A DNA stretch of 64,000 nucleotides from Rana temporaria (taxonomy: Eukaryota > Chordata > Amphibia > Anura > Ranidae): the NCBI RefSeq assembly GCF_905171775.1, contig NC_053491.1:401598838-401662837 (forward strand), read 5' to 3'. The notes under the pieces are model-generated. The model did not search any database and had not been told where the DNA came from. It worked only from the letters and a program-made list of their open reading frames with translations. Below are positions 32,774 through 43,976 of this stretch, one piece after another. The translations under genes were made by a program, and so were the position numbers. Every line of letters begins with the position of its first letter. Positions within the stretch are counted from its first letter, which is position 1.

Positions 32774-34457
32774 CAGTACAGACCAAAAGTTTGGACACAC
32801 CTTCTCATTCAAAGAGTTTTCTTTATTTTAATGACTATGAAAATTGTAGATTCACACTGAAGGCATCAAAACTATGAATTAACACATGTGGAATTATACA
32901 TAACAAAAAAGTGTGAAACAACTGAAAATATATTTCATATTCTAGGTTCTTCAAAGTACCTTTTGCTTTGATTACTGCTTTGCACACTCTTGATGAGCTT
33001 CAAGAGGTAGTCACCTGGCGCAGCACCCCATCACTCTCCTTCTTGGTCAAATAGCCCTTACACAGCCTGAAGGTGTGTTTGGGGTCATTGTCCTGTTCAA
33101 AAATAAATGATGGTCCAACTAAACGCAAACCGGATGGAATAAAATGCCGCTGCAAGATGCTGTGGTAGACATGCTGGTTCTGTATGCCTTCAATTTTGAA
33201 TAAATCCCCAACAGTGTCACCAGCAAAGCACCCCTCACACCATCACACCTCCTCCTCCATGCTTCACGGTGGGAACCAGGCATGTATAGTCCATCCGTTC
33301 ACCTTTTCTGCATCGCATAAAGACATGGGGGTTGGAACCAAAGGGCCAGATCCTCATATCGAGTACGCCGGCGTATCTACTGATAGGCCGGCGTACTTTC
33401 AAATTACCCGCGTCGTATCTTTAGTTTGAATCCTCAAACCAAGATACGACTGCATCTGGGTTTGATCCGACAGGTGTACGGCTTTGTACGCCTTCGGATC
33501 GTAGATGTAATACTTCGGCGTCCGCTGCGTGGAGTTCGTGTCGTTTTCCGCGTCGGGTATGCAAATGAGCTTTTTCCGACGATCCACGAATGTACACGCG
33601 GCCGTCGCATTCTCTTACGTCGTCTCTAGTCGGCTTTTTCCCGGCGTATAGTTAAAGCTGCTATTTTGCGGCATATAGATAGACTTGCCATGTTAAGTAT
33701 GGCCGTCGTTCCCGCGTCGAAATTTTAATTTTTTTTATTTTTTGCGTAAGTCTTCCGTGAATAGGGATGGACGTAAGTCACGTCTAAGTTAAAAAAATTA
33801 CGCCGTTACGACGTCATTTCACGCAAAGCACGGCAGGAAATTTCGAAACGGAGCATGCGCAGTTCAATCGGCGCTGGGACGCGCTTCATTTAAATGAATC
33901 ACGCCCCCCTACGCACCGATTTGAATTCCGCCGCCAGAAATACACTACGCCGCCATAACTTAAGGCGCAAAATCTTCCTGGATTTGACTTAAAGCCAGGT
34001 AAGATATGGCGGCGTAGCGTATCTCTGATACGCTGCACCTATCTAAATGTATGTGAATCTGGCCCAAAGATCTTAAGTTTGGACTCATCAGACCAAAGCA
34101 CAGATTTCCACTGGTCTAATGTCCATTCCTTGTGTTCTTTAGCCCAAACAAGTCTCCTCTGCTTGTTGCCTTTCTTTAGCAGTGGTTTCCTAGCAGATAT
34201 TCTACCATGAAGGCCTGATTCACACAGTCTCCTCTTAACAGTTCTAGAGATGTGTCTGCTGCAAAAGGTGGCTACTTTGAAGAACCTAGAATATGAAATA
34301 TATTTTCAGTTGTTTCACACTTTTTTGTTATGTATAATTCCACATGTGTTAATTCATAGTTTTGATGCCTTCAGTGTGAATCTACAAGTTTCATAGTCAT
34401 GAAAATAAAGAAAACTCTTTGAATGAGAAGGTGTGTCCAAACTTTTGGTCTGTACTG
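32774..34457 (-). mobile_element. Tc1/mariner transposon, deleted, hosting MITE H5
   Basis: Perfect inverted ends CAGTACAGACCAAAAGTTTG with TA on both sides (32772-32773 and 34458-34459). The repeats include CTCATTCAAAGAGTTTTCTT. On the minus strand the transposase fragments read LVWAKEHKEWTLDQWKSVLW then SDESK (first catalytic Asp), and beyond H5 GGGGVMVWGCFAGDTVGDL and FIFEQDNDPKHT (second Asp). The N-terminal DNA-binding part and C-terminus are deleted, so it is non-autonomous. Confidence 0.88.
33343..34065. mobile_element. CpG-rich Harbinger-like MITE, copy H5
   Basis: Ends GGGCCAGATCCTCATAT and (inverted) GGGCCAGATTCACATAC, with 3-bp duplication AAA (33340-33342 and 34066-34068). 723 bases. 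It splits the Tc1 transposase codons just after the SDESK motif. Confidence 0.85.
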
Positions 34458-35334
34458 TATATATGGTTATCTATGAAAAAGTGATTTACAGTGCTAAAAC
34501 TTTCATCCAAATTCTACATTGCTGCATTTGTAAATTCCAAAAGGCAGTATAAAAGAATAGTAATGGTAAAAAAGCACTTGCAGGTTTAACCAATCATTTT
34601 TGTATTATTATTTTCCTTTAAAGGGGGCTTGGCATGGGGTGTTTCCTATGCCTACATACTTTTGCTAATAGGTGTCCCTCATTCACATCTCAAAAACATG
34701 GGAGGTGTGCATTGATTAACCACTTCAATACCAGGCACTTACTGCCTGCCCGAGGAAATTGTTTAAATGACAATTGCGTGGACATGCTACACTGTACCCA
34801 AACAGAATTTTTATAATTTTGTTCCCACAAATAGAGCTTTATTTTGGTGGTATTTGATCACCTCTGTGTTTTTTTTGCTAAACAAATAAAAAAAGATTTT
34901 CTTTTGTTTCTGTTATAACATTTTGTACTGATAAGGCAGCACTCGTGAGGTGGCACTGATGGGCACTGACAGGTGGCACTGATGGGCACTGGTAGATGGC
35001 ACTGATGGGTGGCACTGATATGCAGCACTGATGGGCATTGATAGGCGGCACTGATGGGCACTCATGGGTGGCACTGGTGGGCACTGATAGGCGACACCAG
35101 GGCTTTTTTTCTCAGAGAAAAGGTGGTGGAACTCACCCTCCCTCCCCCCGGCAACGCCTCTACCCACCCCTAGGACTGCCCCGTAGAACCGCCCCTTTAG
35201 AGAACAGGGATGCAAGGAAAATTTGGAGGGGCTATAAAAGTAATTGTATGGAAATAAATTAAAAGCAATGCAGTAAAATGTGCAAAAAAAAATGAATACT
35301 TACCAAAAGTAAGTTTAGAGACAATTCTGCTCAG

Positions 35335-37351
35335 AGGCAGGGGAGAGAGAGAGAGAGAAACAGAGGGGGCAGGAGAGAGGCAGGGGAGAGAGAGGGGGGC
35401 AGGAGAGAGGCAAGAGAGAGAGGGAAGCAGGAGAGAGAGGGAGCAGGAGAGAGGCAGGAGAGATATAGACAGGAGAGATAGGGGGGCAGTAGAGAGAGAG
35501 AAGGGGCAGGAGAGGGGGAGAGAGAGGGGGCAGGAGAGAGAGATGGGGCAGGAGAGAAAGAGAGAGAGGGGGCAGGAGAGAGAGAGAGGGGGCAGGAGAG
35601 AGAGGGGGGCAGGAGAGAGAGGGAGCAGGAGAGAGAGAGGGGGCAGGAGAGAGGCAGGAGAGAGAGAGACGGGAGAGAGGAGAGGGGGGCAGGAGAGAGA
35701 GGGGGCAGGAGAGAGGGGGGCAGGAGAGAAAGAGAGAGGGGGCAGGAGAGGGAGAGAGGGAGGGCGAGGAGATAAAGAGAGAGAGAGGGGGCATGAGAAA
35801 GAGAGGGGGCAGGAGAGGGAGTAGGTGGCAGGAGAGAGAGGGACAGGAGAGAGAGAGAGAGAGAGAGGGGCAGGAGAGAGAGGGGGCAGGAGAGAGAGGG
35901 GGCAGGAGAGAGAGAGGGGGCAGGAGAGAGAGATAGGGGGGCAGGAGAGAGGGGGGCAGGAGAGGGGGGCAGGAGAGAGAGAGAGAGGGGGGGCAGGAGA
36001 GAGGGAGAGGGGGCAGGAGAGAGAGAGGCAGGAGAGAGAGAGACGGGAGAGAGAGTGGGCAGGAGAGAGAGGGGGCAGGAGAGAGGGGGGCAGGAGAGGG
36101 AGAGAGGGAGGGCGAGGAGATAAAGAGAGAGAGAGGGGGCATGAGAAAGAGAGGGGGCAGGAGAGGGAGTAGGTGGCAGGAGAGAGAGGGACAGGAGAGA
36201 GAGAGAGAGGGGCAGGAGAGAGAGGGGGCAGGAGAGAGAGGGGGCAGGAGAGAGAGAGGGGGGCAGGAGAGAGAAATAGGGGGGCAGGAGAGCGGGGGGC
36301 AGGAGAGGGGGGGCAGGAGAGAGAGAGAGAGGGGGCAGGAGAGAGGGAGAGGGGGCAGGAGAGAGAGAGGCAGGAGAGAGAGAGGCATGAGAGAGAGAGG
36401 GGGACAGGAGAAAGAGGCAGGAGAGAGAGGGGGCAGGAGAGAGAGGCATGGGAGAGAGAGGGGGGCAGGAGAGAGGGGGGCAGGAGAGAGGGGGAGCGAG
36501 GGGGCAGGAGAGAGAGGCAGGGGGAGAGAGAGGCATGAGAGAGAGAGAGGCATGAGAGAGGGGGCAGGACAGAGAGAGAGGGGGGCAGGGGAGAGAGAGG
36601 GGGGGCAGGAGAGAGAGGGGGCAGGAGAGAGAGAGAGGGGGGCAGGAGCGATAGAGAGAGGGGCAGGACAGAGAGAGAGAGAGGGGGAAAGAGAGAGCGA
36701 GGGGGCAGGAGAGAGATAAGGGGCAGGAGAGAGAGAGGGGGGCAGGAGAGAGAGGGGCAGGAGAAAGAGGGAGAGGGGCAAGAGAGAGAGGGAGGGGGGC
36801 AGGAGAGAGGCAGGAGAGAGGCAGGAGAAAGAGAGGGGGCAGGAGAGAGAGGGACGGGGCAGGAGAGAGGCAGGAGAGAAAGAGAGAGGGGGCAGGAGAG
36901 AGAGAGAGGGGGGCAGGAGATTGAGGGGGCAGGAGAGAGAGAGGGGGCAGGAGAGAGGCAGGAGAGAGAGAGGGGGGCAGGAGAGAGAGGGGGCAGGAGA
37001 GAGAGAGGGGGCAGGAGAAAAAGATAGAGGAGGGGCAGGAGAGGGAGAGAGGGGGCAGGAGAGAAAGAGAGAGGGGGCAGGAGAAAGAGAGGGGGGCAAG
37101 AGAGGAAGTAGGTGGCAGGATAGAGAGGGGCAGGAGAGAGAGGGGCAGGAGTGAGAGAGAGAGGGGCAGGAGAGAGAGTGGGCAGGAGAGAGAGCGGGGC
37201 AGGAGAGAGAGAAGCAGGAGAGAGATAGGGGGCAGGAGAGAGGGGGGGCAGGAGAGAGGAGGGGCAGGAGAGAGAGAGAGAGGGGGCAGGAGAGAGGGAG
37301 AGGGGGGCAGGAGAGAGAGGCAGGAGAGAGAGGCATGAGATAGAGAGAGGC

Positions 37352-37389
<38 letters not shown>

Positions 37390-38265
37390 ACAGGAGAAAG
37401 AGGCAGGAGAGAGAGAGGGGGCAGGAGAGAGAGGCATGGGAGAGAGAGGGGGGGGCAGGAGAGAGGGAGGCAGGAGAGAGGGAGAGGGGGCAAGAGAGGG
37501 AGCAGGAGAGAGATAGGGGGCAGGAGAGAGAGAGGGGGCAGGAGAGAGAGGGGGGGCAGAAGAGAGAGGGGCAGGAAAGAGAGGGGCAGGAGAGAGAGGG
37601 AGAGGGGCAGGAGAGAGAGGGAGGGGGGTAGGAGAGAGAGGGAGGCAGGAGAGAGAGGGGGGCAGGAGAGAGGCATGAGAAAGAGAGGGGGCAGGAGAGA
37701 GAGGGAGGGGGCAGGATAGAGGCAGGAGAGAAAGAGAGAGGGGGCAGAAGAGGGAGAGAGGGGGTAGGAGAGAGACGGGAGAGAGAGGGGGCAGGAGAGA
37801 AAGAGAAAGGGGGGCAGGAGAGAAAGAGGGGGCAGGAGAGAAAGAGGGGGCAGGAGAGAAAGAGAGAGAGGGGCAGGAGAGAGAGGGGGCAGGAGAGAGA
37901 GAGAGAGGGGGCAGGAGAGAGATATGGGGCAGGAGAGAGAGAGGGGGCAGGAGAGAGAGAGGGGGGGCAGGAGAGAGAGAGAGGGGGGGCAGGAGAAAGA
38001 GAGAGAGGGGGGAAGGAGAGAGAGGGGGCAGGAGAGAGAGAGGGGGGCAGGAGAGAGAGAGAGGGGGGCAGGAGAGAGATAGGGGGCAGGAGAGAGAGGG
38101 GGGGCAGGAGAGAGAGGGGGGGCAGGAGAGAGAGAGAGAGAGAGGGGGCAGGAGAAAGAGAGAGAGGGGGGAAGGAGAGAGAGAGAGGGGGCAGGAGAAA
38201 GAGAGGCATGAGAGAGAAAGGCACGAGAGAGAGAGGGGGGACAGGAGAAAGAGGCAGGAGAGACT
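35335..38265. repeat. Polypurine (GGCAGGAGAGAGAG)n satellite
   Basis: Nearly pure purine on the plus strand, with units GGCAGGAGAGAGAGAGGGG of variable length (about 15-25 bases) and the only regular pyrimidine being the C of GGCAGG. A higher-order unit is visible: the block GGGCGAGGAGATAAAGAG ... GGGAGTAGGTGGCAGG occurs near 35763-35832 and again about 346 bases later. The opposite strand has no stop codons for long distances because it is CT-only, which generates frames up to 1023 codons in all three phases. Confidence 0.97.
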
Positions 38266-38370
38266 CATTGAGCATGATTTTTTTTCAACACACAGACCTG
38301 GCCTGGGGCTAGTGATGAGTAGGAAGACTGCCTAAAAGGCTACTTACCGCCACCATTCACATCAGGGGAA

Positions 38371-38690
38371 TCTCCCGCACAGCACTGAGGGGCGGTGCAG
38401 AGTCGCGGAGTTCATATTACTCCGCCTACCGCCCTCGCAAAGCTCTCAGGGCAGACGGAGGAGCAGGAGGAGGAGCCGGCCCGGGACTACACAGCGCTAC
38501 GGAAGTTTTTACAGGCAGGGACGTCACCTTACGGTACCATTTAAATTTACAGCGATCTCCCGCACAGTACTATGGGGCGGGGCAGAGCCGTGGTGTACAG
38601 ATTACTCCGCCTACCTCTCTCACAAGCTCTCAGGGCAGACGGAGGAGCAGGAGGAGGAGTCGGCTCGGCACCGCAGGCTATACTGCATTA
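38371..38690. repeat. 185-bp direct duplication inside the hAT
   Basis: Units start TCTCCCGCACAG at 38371 and 38556. Both contain GGGGCGG..CAGAG, ATTACTCCGCCTACC and AGCTCTCAGGGCAGACGGAG. Confidence 0.85.
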
Positions 38691-39435
38691 AGGAAGGACA
38701 CTGACTGAAAATAGGTGGCGTAACGCCGTTCCGGTGCGTTCCGCCAGAAAAAAAGCCCTGGGTGACACTGATGGGTACTGAAAGGCTGCACTGATGGGTA
38801 CTTATGGGTGGCACTGACAGGCCCTTATAGGCGGCACTGATGGGCACTGATACATGGCACTGATAGCTGGCACTGATAGGAATCACTGGTAGCACTTGTA
38901 GGCATTGTGGATGGGCACTGATTGGTAGCTGCCTGGGCATTGATTGGCAGCTGCCTGGGCATTGATTGGCATATCCCTTGTGATCTAGGGTGGCATATCT
39001 GGTGGTCCAGTGTGCATGGCCATCCCTGGATGTCCTGGCGGCATCCTGGTGGTCCTGGGCAGGCATCCGAGGGGGATGCACTGATAAGCAATCAGCACAG
39101 ATCCCCCCATCAGGAGAGCAGCTGGTCGGCTCTCTACTCGCATCTGTCAGATGCGAGTGAGGAAAAGCCGATCAACGGCTCTTCCTGCTTACATCGTGAT
39201 CAGCCGTGATTGGACACAGTTTATCATGTGATAAAGAGCCCACGTCAGAGGCTCTTTACCGAGATCGGTGTAGAGGTTTGTCAGACTGACATGCGGCACC
39301 ACCGATCACCGCGATGCGTGCCCCCACAGGCGTGCGGCAGCTGTTATCCTGCTGGATGTCATATGATGTCCAGTCAGGACAACTGAACCACCGCCTGGCC
39401 GTCTATCTGCTATAGGCTGGGCGGGAAGTGGTTAA

Positions 39436-41100
39436 AGCTGGATCAATGCAACTGTTTAAAAATATACCATGCCTGGAATTCATCTTAATGTGTATTCCTT
39501 TTAGAAAATAGCTCCAAATTCAGAAATACGTAGGAGCTGCAATCTAGCAGAAGCCATACTAACCCGTATCAGATGTGAGTGCAGGTTGTACTGTTTCTTC
39601 CTGTTAATGAGCTCAGCTGTGCTAGGAGAAAGTTTTTATAAAACTCAAGATCAAGCTGTTCCTCCTCTGTAAATATATATAGCCCTTGATCATTTTATCT
39701 GGTTTTACTAGAATGTTTCTTTTTCCATGTTTTAGCCTTTTGCAGGAAGTTTCTATCTTCTAGAAGCAGGTCATGCCGCAATCTCTGCAATCCTTGCAGT
39801 CTGACCAAGTTTTTATCTTCCTGTAGTCTGAGACATTTAGCTGCAGCCAAACTCATTTGAAAGCCCTGGGAATTACAAACAAATGGACACTTTGCTATCA
39901 TTATCTTGTCTTAGAGCATGTCTTTAGGCTTGTAATGTCCTCAGGCTCCCCTGACAATATAATTACTCCCGACGAAAAAAGTAATCAGTGGATTTGACGG
40001 CAAAATATATGTTTGTCTCACCTAATCTTTATTTATGGTTTTCAAAATCCTTTAATGGAAAGATGCTATCATAATTCAGCTTTGGGTCCAAATCCATTCC
40101 TGCTATGCCGGCTGGCGTGTTGTGCGCACCGCGTGGCTGACAACAGAGCAGGTGAAGGACAATGATAATTCTTTAAGCTTTTTATGGCTGTGCTGTTGAC
40201 AGATATAAGGTTGTTTTCTTTAAAGCAGAAATTAATCACTGTGGCCTGAATTAGTTTTAGGGGGTCACTGACTTTGGGTCTAACAGCTTATTTAATAAAG
40301 AGTTTGAGATCATATTTGGAAAGATGGCTGTATTCTATTTTATATTGTGATCAATATACTGTATATTGTCATGCTTGTGAAACATAATGCACTTTTGTCA
40401 AATTCAATGATCACAAACATTGTTTAGCAATTCATAATAACTAATCAGATGTCAGTTTTCTGATGCCATGTCTTTTAGGAAATCATTTTTTTTTTTTAAT
40501 TTACATAATTTTGTTTTATTGTTTTTCTTTTTTTCCTGTTTCAAATATTTTATTGAATTTTCTAATTATCAACAAAATTCCATTAACAGAGCATATACAA
40601 TAATATAGTAGAAATAGATATTCCATTAACAGTACATGTACAATAGTATAGTTGAAAAGGCGTAATCATTCAGGAAAGTAATTTATAAATGTAAATGAAA
40701 ATAGATAACCTAGCGGATTGTAGGATAAGATTATGTAACATGAAGTGTCATAATCATAGCTTCATGGCAGTTATTTGACGACAAGTAATTAAGTTGATTG
40801 AAATAATATAATATTATTTTGTCATCTATGAATAGAATAGAATTGAATGAACCTATAAAGAAGGAAATCATTTTTTAAGTTTGGACTGGTTAATAAACCT
40901 ATCAATGGATTGCCACTCCAAATGACCCCTTAAAATATCTATCTTATTATAAGACCCATGTACAAAAGCATATATCCTACTTAGATATTTTGTATAACAA
41001 GGCTTATTTTATTGTCAATATCCACATGTCATATGTGAATCTACACAATAAATGCACAAGTGTGATACATATATTTGTAATGATAATATGGCTATGGCAT
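39436..41100. other. Largely single-copy non-coding tract
   Basis: No transposon ends or domain-bearing frames over 39436-40540. 39930-40340 is AT-rich and CpG-poor, with homeodomain-like TAATT/ATTA words, and looks like a possible conserved non-coding element. 40540-40700 contains TATTTTATTGAATTTTCT and two copies of ATTCCATTAACAG..CAT, suggesting a truncated retroposon 3' end on the minus strand. Confidence 0.35.
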
Positions 41101-41104
41101 GTTT

Positions 41105-41230
41105 TTAATTGTTAGGTCTACAACTGGAACCAAAGGTGTTTGTAGGACCAGATGGTATTACAGGGTGGCTAATGCGTTTCGAGGGAGAACCCTCTTCTTC
41201 ATAGCCAAAGTGATGAATGACTTGCCTCTT

Positions 41231-41294
<64 letters not shown>

Positions 41295-42190
41295 GTAGGC
41301 ACCTATGTACACATCCATTTCATGGCAGATCTTGCCAGACTCATCTACATAGGCCCCACCTTCCCTATGAATAAAGGGAAAGTGTGTATCACTCCCAGGT
41401 ATCTAAGGCCCACCTCTGTCATAAAAACAGTGTAAGGGTATAGCATAGTAGCCTCATGATACATGTGGGAAGCAGTAAATCAAAAGATCAAAGTGAAGCT
41501 TTACAATTACCTAATATTTGACAATATCAGTGATACATCTAACCTGTTGGTATGGGGGGGAGGTTTTCATCTTCAGCTGTATCCCTCAGCTTCGATGTAT
41601 GACATGCTCAGTATCTTCCATGTGGCAGAAAGGGCCACAGGGTTCTCCCTCGAAATGTGTTAGCCACCCTGCAATACCGCTTGGTCCTGCAAACACCTTT
41701 GGTTCCAGTTTTAGACCTAAGAGTTACTGCTCGTTATTGCTGTTGGGTTTGTATGCTTGTATGCCACATTCCTATGTGAATATAACCATTGCTGTTTTAC
41801 CTTTTATTACAATTTTATTTTTGGTAATTCACAAGCTCGGTGCGCCCTCCCTTCTTTTCTATACGTTTCAGCTTCAAGGACACCTATTGTTCTGAGGAGG
41901 GCAGCAAGGCCAATTACATTCCATACAAAAGGGCTGACTGCACCACACACTCCTAGACCCAGCACCCAAGCGCAGGAGGATTGTTTTATGTTTTTAATTG
42001 TGACATTTACATTTTATTTTTTTTGAGACACTACAAATTCTTTATTTTTTTACTTGAATACATTAACTGAATAAAATGTATGTGTTTGTGATGACATCAG
42101 GATCTTGCTACAACTGTGAATTTATTGCTGACTATATGACATATTTTCTACTTGTGTACGTTTAATAATAATTGAAATAAAGTTATGTAA
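41105..42190. mobile_element. Inverted pair of Penelope-like pLTR fragments
   Basis: A block of about 90 bases (GGTTCTCCCTCGAAA ... GGTCTAAAACTGGAAC-type) is present on the minus strand at 41110-41210 and on the plus strand at 41645-41735. On the minus strand it reads TGAAGAAGAGGGTTCTCCCT then CGAAACGC, the hammerhead-like layout of PLE pLTRs. The plus copy has the GAAA box but a decayed CUGANGA. No RT or endonuclease codons remain. The outward orientation of the two halves mirrors the larger PLE array at 46-58 kb. Confidence 0.45.
41238..41290. repeat. (TA)n microsatellite
   Basis: About 24 TA dinucleotides, between the two inverted pLTR fragments. Confidence 0.95.
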
Positions 42191-42235
42191 TACTGTTGTT
42201 TATATTGAATTTATTATGTGAAGTATGTTTTACTA

Positions 42236-42545
42236 AGAGTGTAACTAAACTGAAGAACCTCCATGTAATATATTGCACCTCACTAATCCTTAGACGTGGT
42301 GGCTGCATTACTTTTCTTTTTTTTCTGCAAATACATTATGTCTGAAATCCAGTGACAATGTAACTACCAGTGCCCCTTCCAGCGATCTACAAAACACCTC
42401 CTCTCTATGTAGTGGAACTTGGCATCGATACATTACAGTGAGTGGGTGTTGGCACCCTAGGACAGCAAATGTGTTACTGGTGGGATCCCCAGTTGAAAAA
42501 ATGGGAACAAAGACTAAAAAAAGAAAACTAATATAACCTCCACAT
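42236..42545. repeat. Dispersed repeat, same family as 3030-4210
   Basis: Contains AATATATTGCA, CTAATCCTTAGACGTGGTGGC and TGTTACTGGTGGGATCCCCAG, the same blocks as around 3050-3150. Directly followed by a second member in tandem. Confidence 0.6.
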
Positions 42546-43245
42546 CTAAAGCGTTATTAAACCCAAAGCCAAACATGTATTATATTGCAGCTTACTTATT
42601 ATTAGATGTGGTGGCTGCATTCATTTTTTTCCCTCTGTTTTCACCTAGTGATCTGGCTAGTAACACATCTCCTATATTCAGGTGCCAAAACTTTGGGTGG
42701 AAGCACACAGAGACACCTTTGAACAGCAGCATTGTAAGTCTAGAAAGAAGGGAGTGTTAGATGCACTAGCTGATTTAAATACACTAACAAATCAAAGTCA
42801 AACTCAAGCTAATACTTTATAGGCAGCTACAGCAAAATATATTTTTGCATAAATAAATAAAAGCTGATCATTGTATGCACTTCTGTCAGTGTTTGAATGG
42901 TTTATCTCAAGCCTCTAACTGTTGCATCTGCAGGACAGCTTGCTCAGGTGAAAAACAACAGACTTAATAGCCAGGACCAGGAATCACCAAACTACGGCCC
43001 TCCATCTGTTGCAGAACTACATATTCCATGAGGCATTGTAAAAATCTGACATTCACAGGCATAGCTAGGCATGATGGGAATTGTAGTTCCTGAACAACTG
43101 GAGGGACCCCTGGGCTAGATCATCAGTTAAAAAAAAAGAAAAAAAAGCCTACAAAGAAAATGAATGAGGCTATCACATGTAAAAATTGGTAAGCTGTAAT
43201 AAAATAAATGTTTGCCTTTGGGTTTAATATTGGTTTAAAAGGCTG
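42546..43245. mobile_element. MITE with ATTAAACCCAAAG termini
   Basis: Left end AAAGCGTTATTAAACCCAAA, followed by GCCAAACATGTATTATATTG. The inverted right end (around 43165-43240) has CAATATTAAACCCAAAGGC and AGCTTACC. A smaller palindromic insert lies at 42972-43116. Non-coding. Confidence 0.7.
42972..43116. mobile_element. Small palindromic MITE nested in the previous one
   Basis: Arms share CCCTCCA..TGTTGCAGAACTACA and (inverted) GGAACTACAATTCCCATCAT / CTCCAGTTGTTC. Central loop with GACATTCACAGGCATAGC. About 145 bases, no coding. Confidence 0.6.
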
Positions 43246-43636
43246 GTAAGCTGCAGAAAAAAAATGTTTTGGGGTTTAGATACACTGTATTAATTATAAT
43301 TTTGATTCCAGGTTCTACCCTCAAAAAATGTATTAACATTTCTATGTGATAAAGCAACCTATTTCCTTTGTGTACAGAGTAAAAATGTAGATGTATTACA
43401 CTATACTAAGACAAAAATGAAAACAGCAATAAAGATATACAAATAAAAAAGATCACCAAAGCAGCAAATATAATACAGTATTTAATAACACGAGGACGCT
43501 GAATGTAAGCTTACAATCCAGAGATAAGGTGTATATAAAAAATAAATGTCAGAAAGATTATAGAAAGTGAGAGACTCCCAATTTCAAGGAAGATTTCTAC
43601 ATTCTATTAGAAAATATCCAGTTGATCAGATACTGG

Positions 43637-43945
43637 GGGTTATTTACTAAAGGCAAATCCACTTTGCACTACAAGTGCAAACTACAAATGCAAAGTGCAC
43701 TTGAAATTGCATTGAAAGTGCACTTGGAAGTGCAGTCGCTGTAAATCTGAGGGGTTGATCTGAAATGAGGGGAAGCTCTGCTGATTTTGTTATCCAATCA
43801 TGTGCAAGCTAAAATGCTATTTTTATTTTCCTTGCATGTCCCGCTCAGATCTACAGTGACTGCACTTCCAATTTCAAGTGCACTTGGCACCTGTAGTTTG
43901 CACTTGTAGGGTAAAGTGGATTTGCCTTTCGTAAATAACCCCCTG
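43637..43945. mobile_element. MITE with GGGGGTTATTTAC termini
   Basis: Inverted ends GGGGGTTATTTACTAAAGGC and GGGGGTTATTTACGAAAGGC, followed on each side by AAATCCACTTT and blocks of (AAGTGCA). About 309 bases, highly self-complementary, no coding capacity. Confidence 0.85.
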
Positions 43946-43976
43946 TGTGTGTAAAGCACACCCCCAAGCCACTTTA

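Larger units (their letters stand above)
32160..34690. repeat. Two tandem copies of a dispersed repeat, second split by Tc1
   Basis: Copy 1 (about 32160-32560) and copy 2 (about 32630-32773 plus 34458-34690) share GAAATC(G/A)G(A/C)CAATATGTCA, AGGGACTGTCCCTCATTCGG-like, CTAAAACTTTCATCCAAATT and GGCATGGGGTGTTTCCTATG. A direct duplication of about 0.47 kb, or adjacent insertions of one family. The Tc1 element at 32774-34457 sits in copy 2. Confidence 0.75.
35098..38760. mobile_element. hAT-type element carrying a giant GA satellite
   Basis: Inverted ends CAGGGCTTTTTTTCT and AGAAAAAAAGCCCTG. The 8-bp duplication is GGCGACAC / GGTGACAC (35090-35097 and 38761-38768, one mismatch). CAGGG ends with eight-base duplication are typical of hAT. 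The interior contains about 2.9 kb of GA-rich satellite, then a 185-base tandem duplication. No transposase gene is recognisable. Confidence 0.82.
34930..38930. repeat. GGCACTGATGGGCACTGAT minisatellite, split by a hAT
   Basis: Short units (GGCACTGATGGGCACTGATA with variants) occupy 34930-35097 and resume at 38761-38930. The same unit phase on both sides and the hAT duplication show that the 3.66-kb hAT inserted into a pre-existing array. Confidence 0.85.
34716..39435. mobile_element. TTAA element (piggyBac-like), copy P3, with nested inserts
   Basis: Left end TTAACCACTTCAATACC (34716) and right end GGGAAGTGGTTAA (to 39435). It carries the family blocks ACAATTGCGTGG, ATAGAGCTTTATTTTGGTGG and, near the right end, GCTGTTATCCTGCTGGATGT. 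The interior has a GGCACTGATGGGCACTGATA minisatellite into which a hAT is inserted. Without inserts the element is about 1 kb. Confidence 0.7.

Noticed and set aside
34858..35215. Minus frames with ISATYQCPSVPP repeats
   Set aside because: Translation of the GGCACTGATGGGCACTGAT minisatellite.
35543..37154. Plus-strand Arg/Glu/Gly-rich frames
   Set aside because: Translation of the same GA satellite.
35197..38275. Minus-strand frames of 1023, 986 and 781 codons, Ser/Leu/Pro/Cys repeats
   Set aside because: They are three phases of one CT-only satellite strand that cannot make stop codons. Low complexity, no domain, overlapping fully.
34930..38930. Possible CRISPR-like array because of regular short repeats
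   Set aside because: Tandem units without unique spacers, in a vertebrate-type genome.
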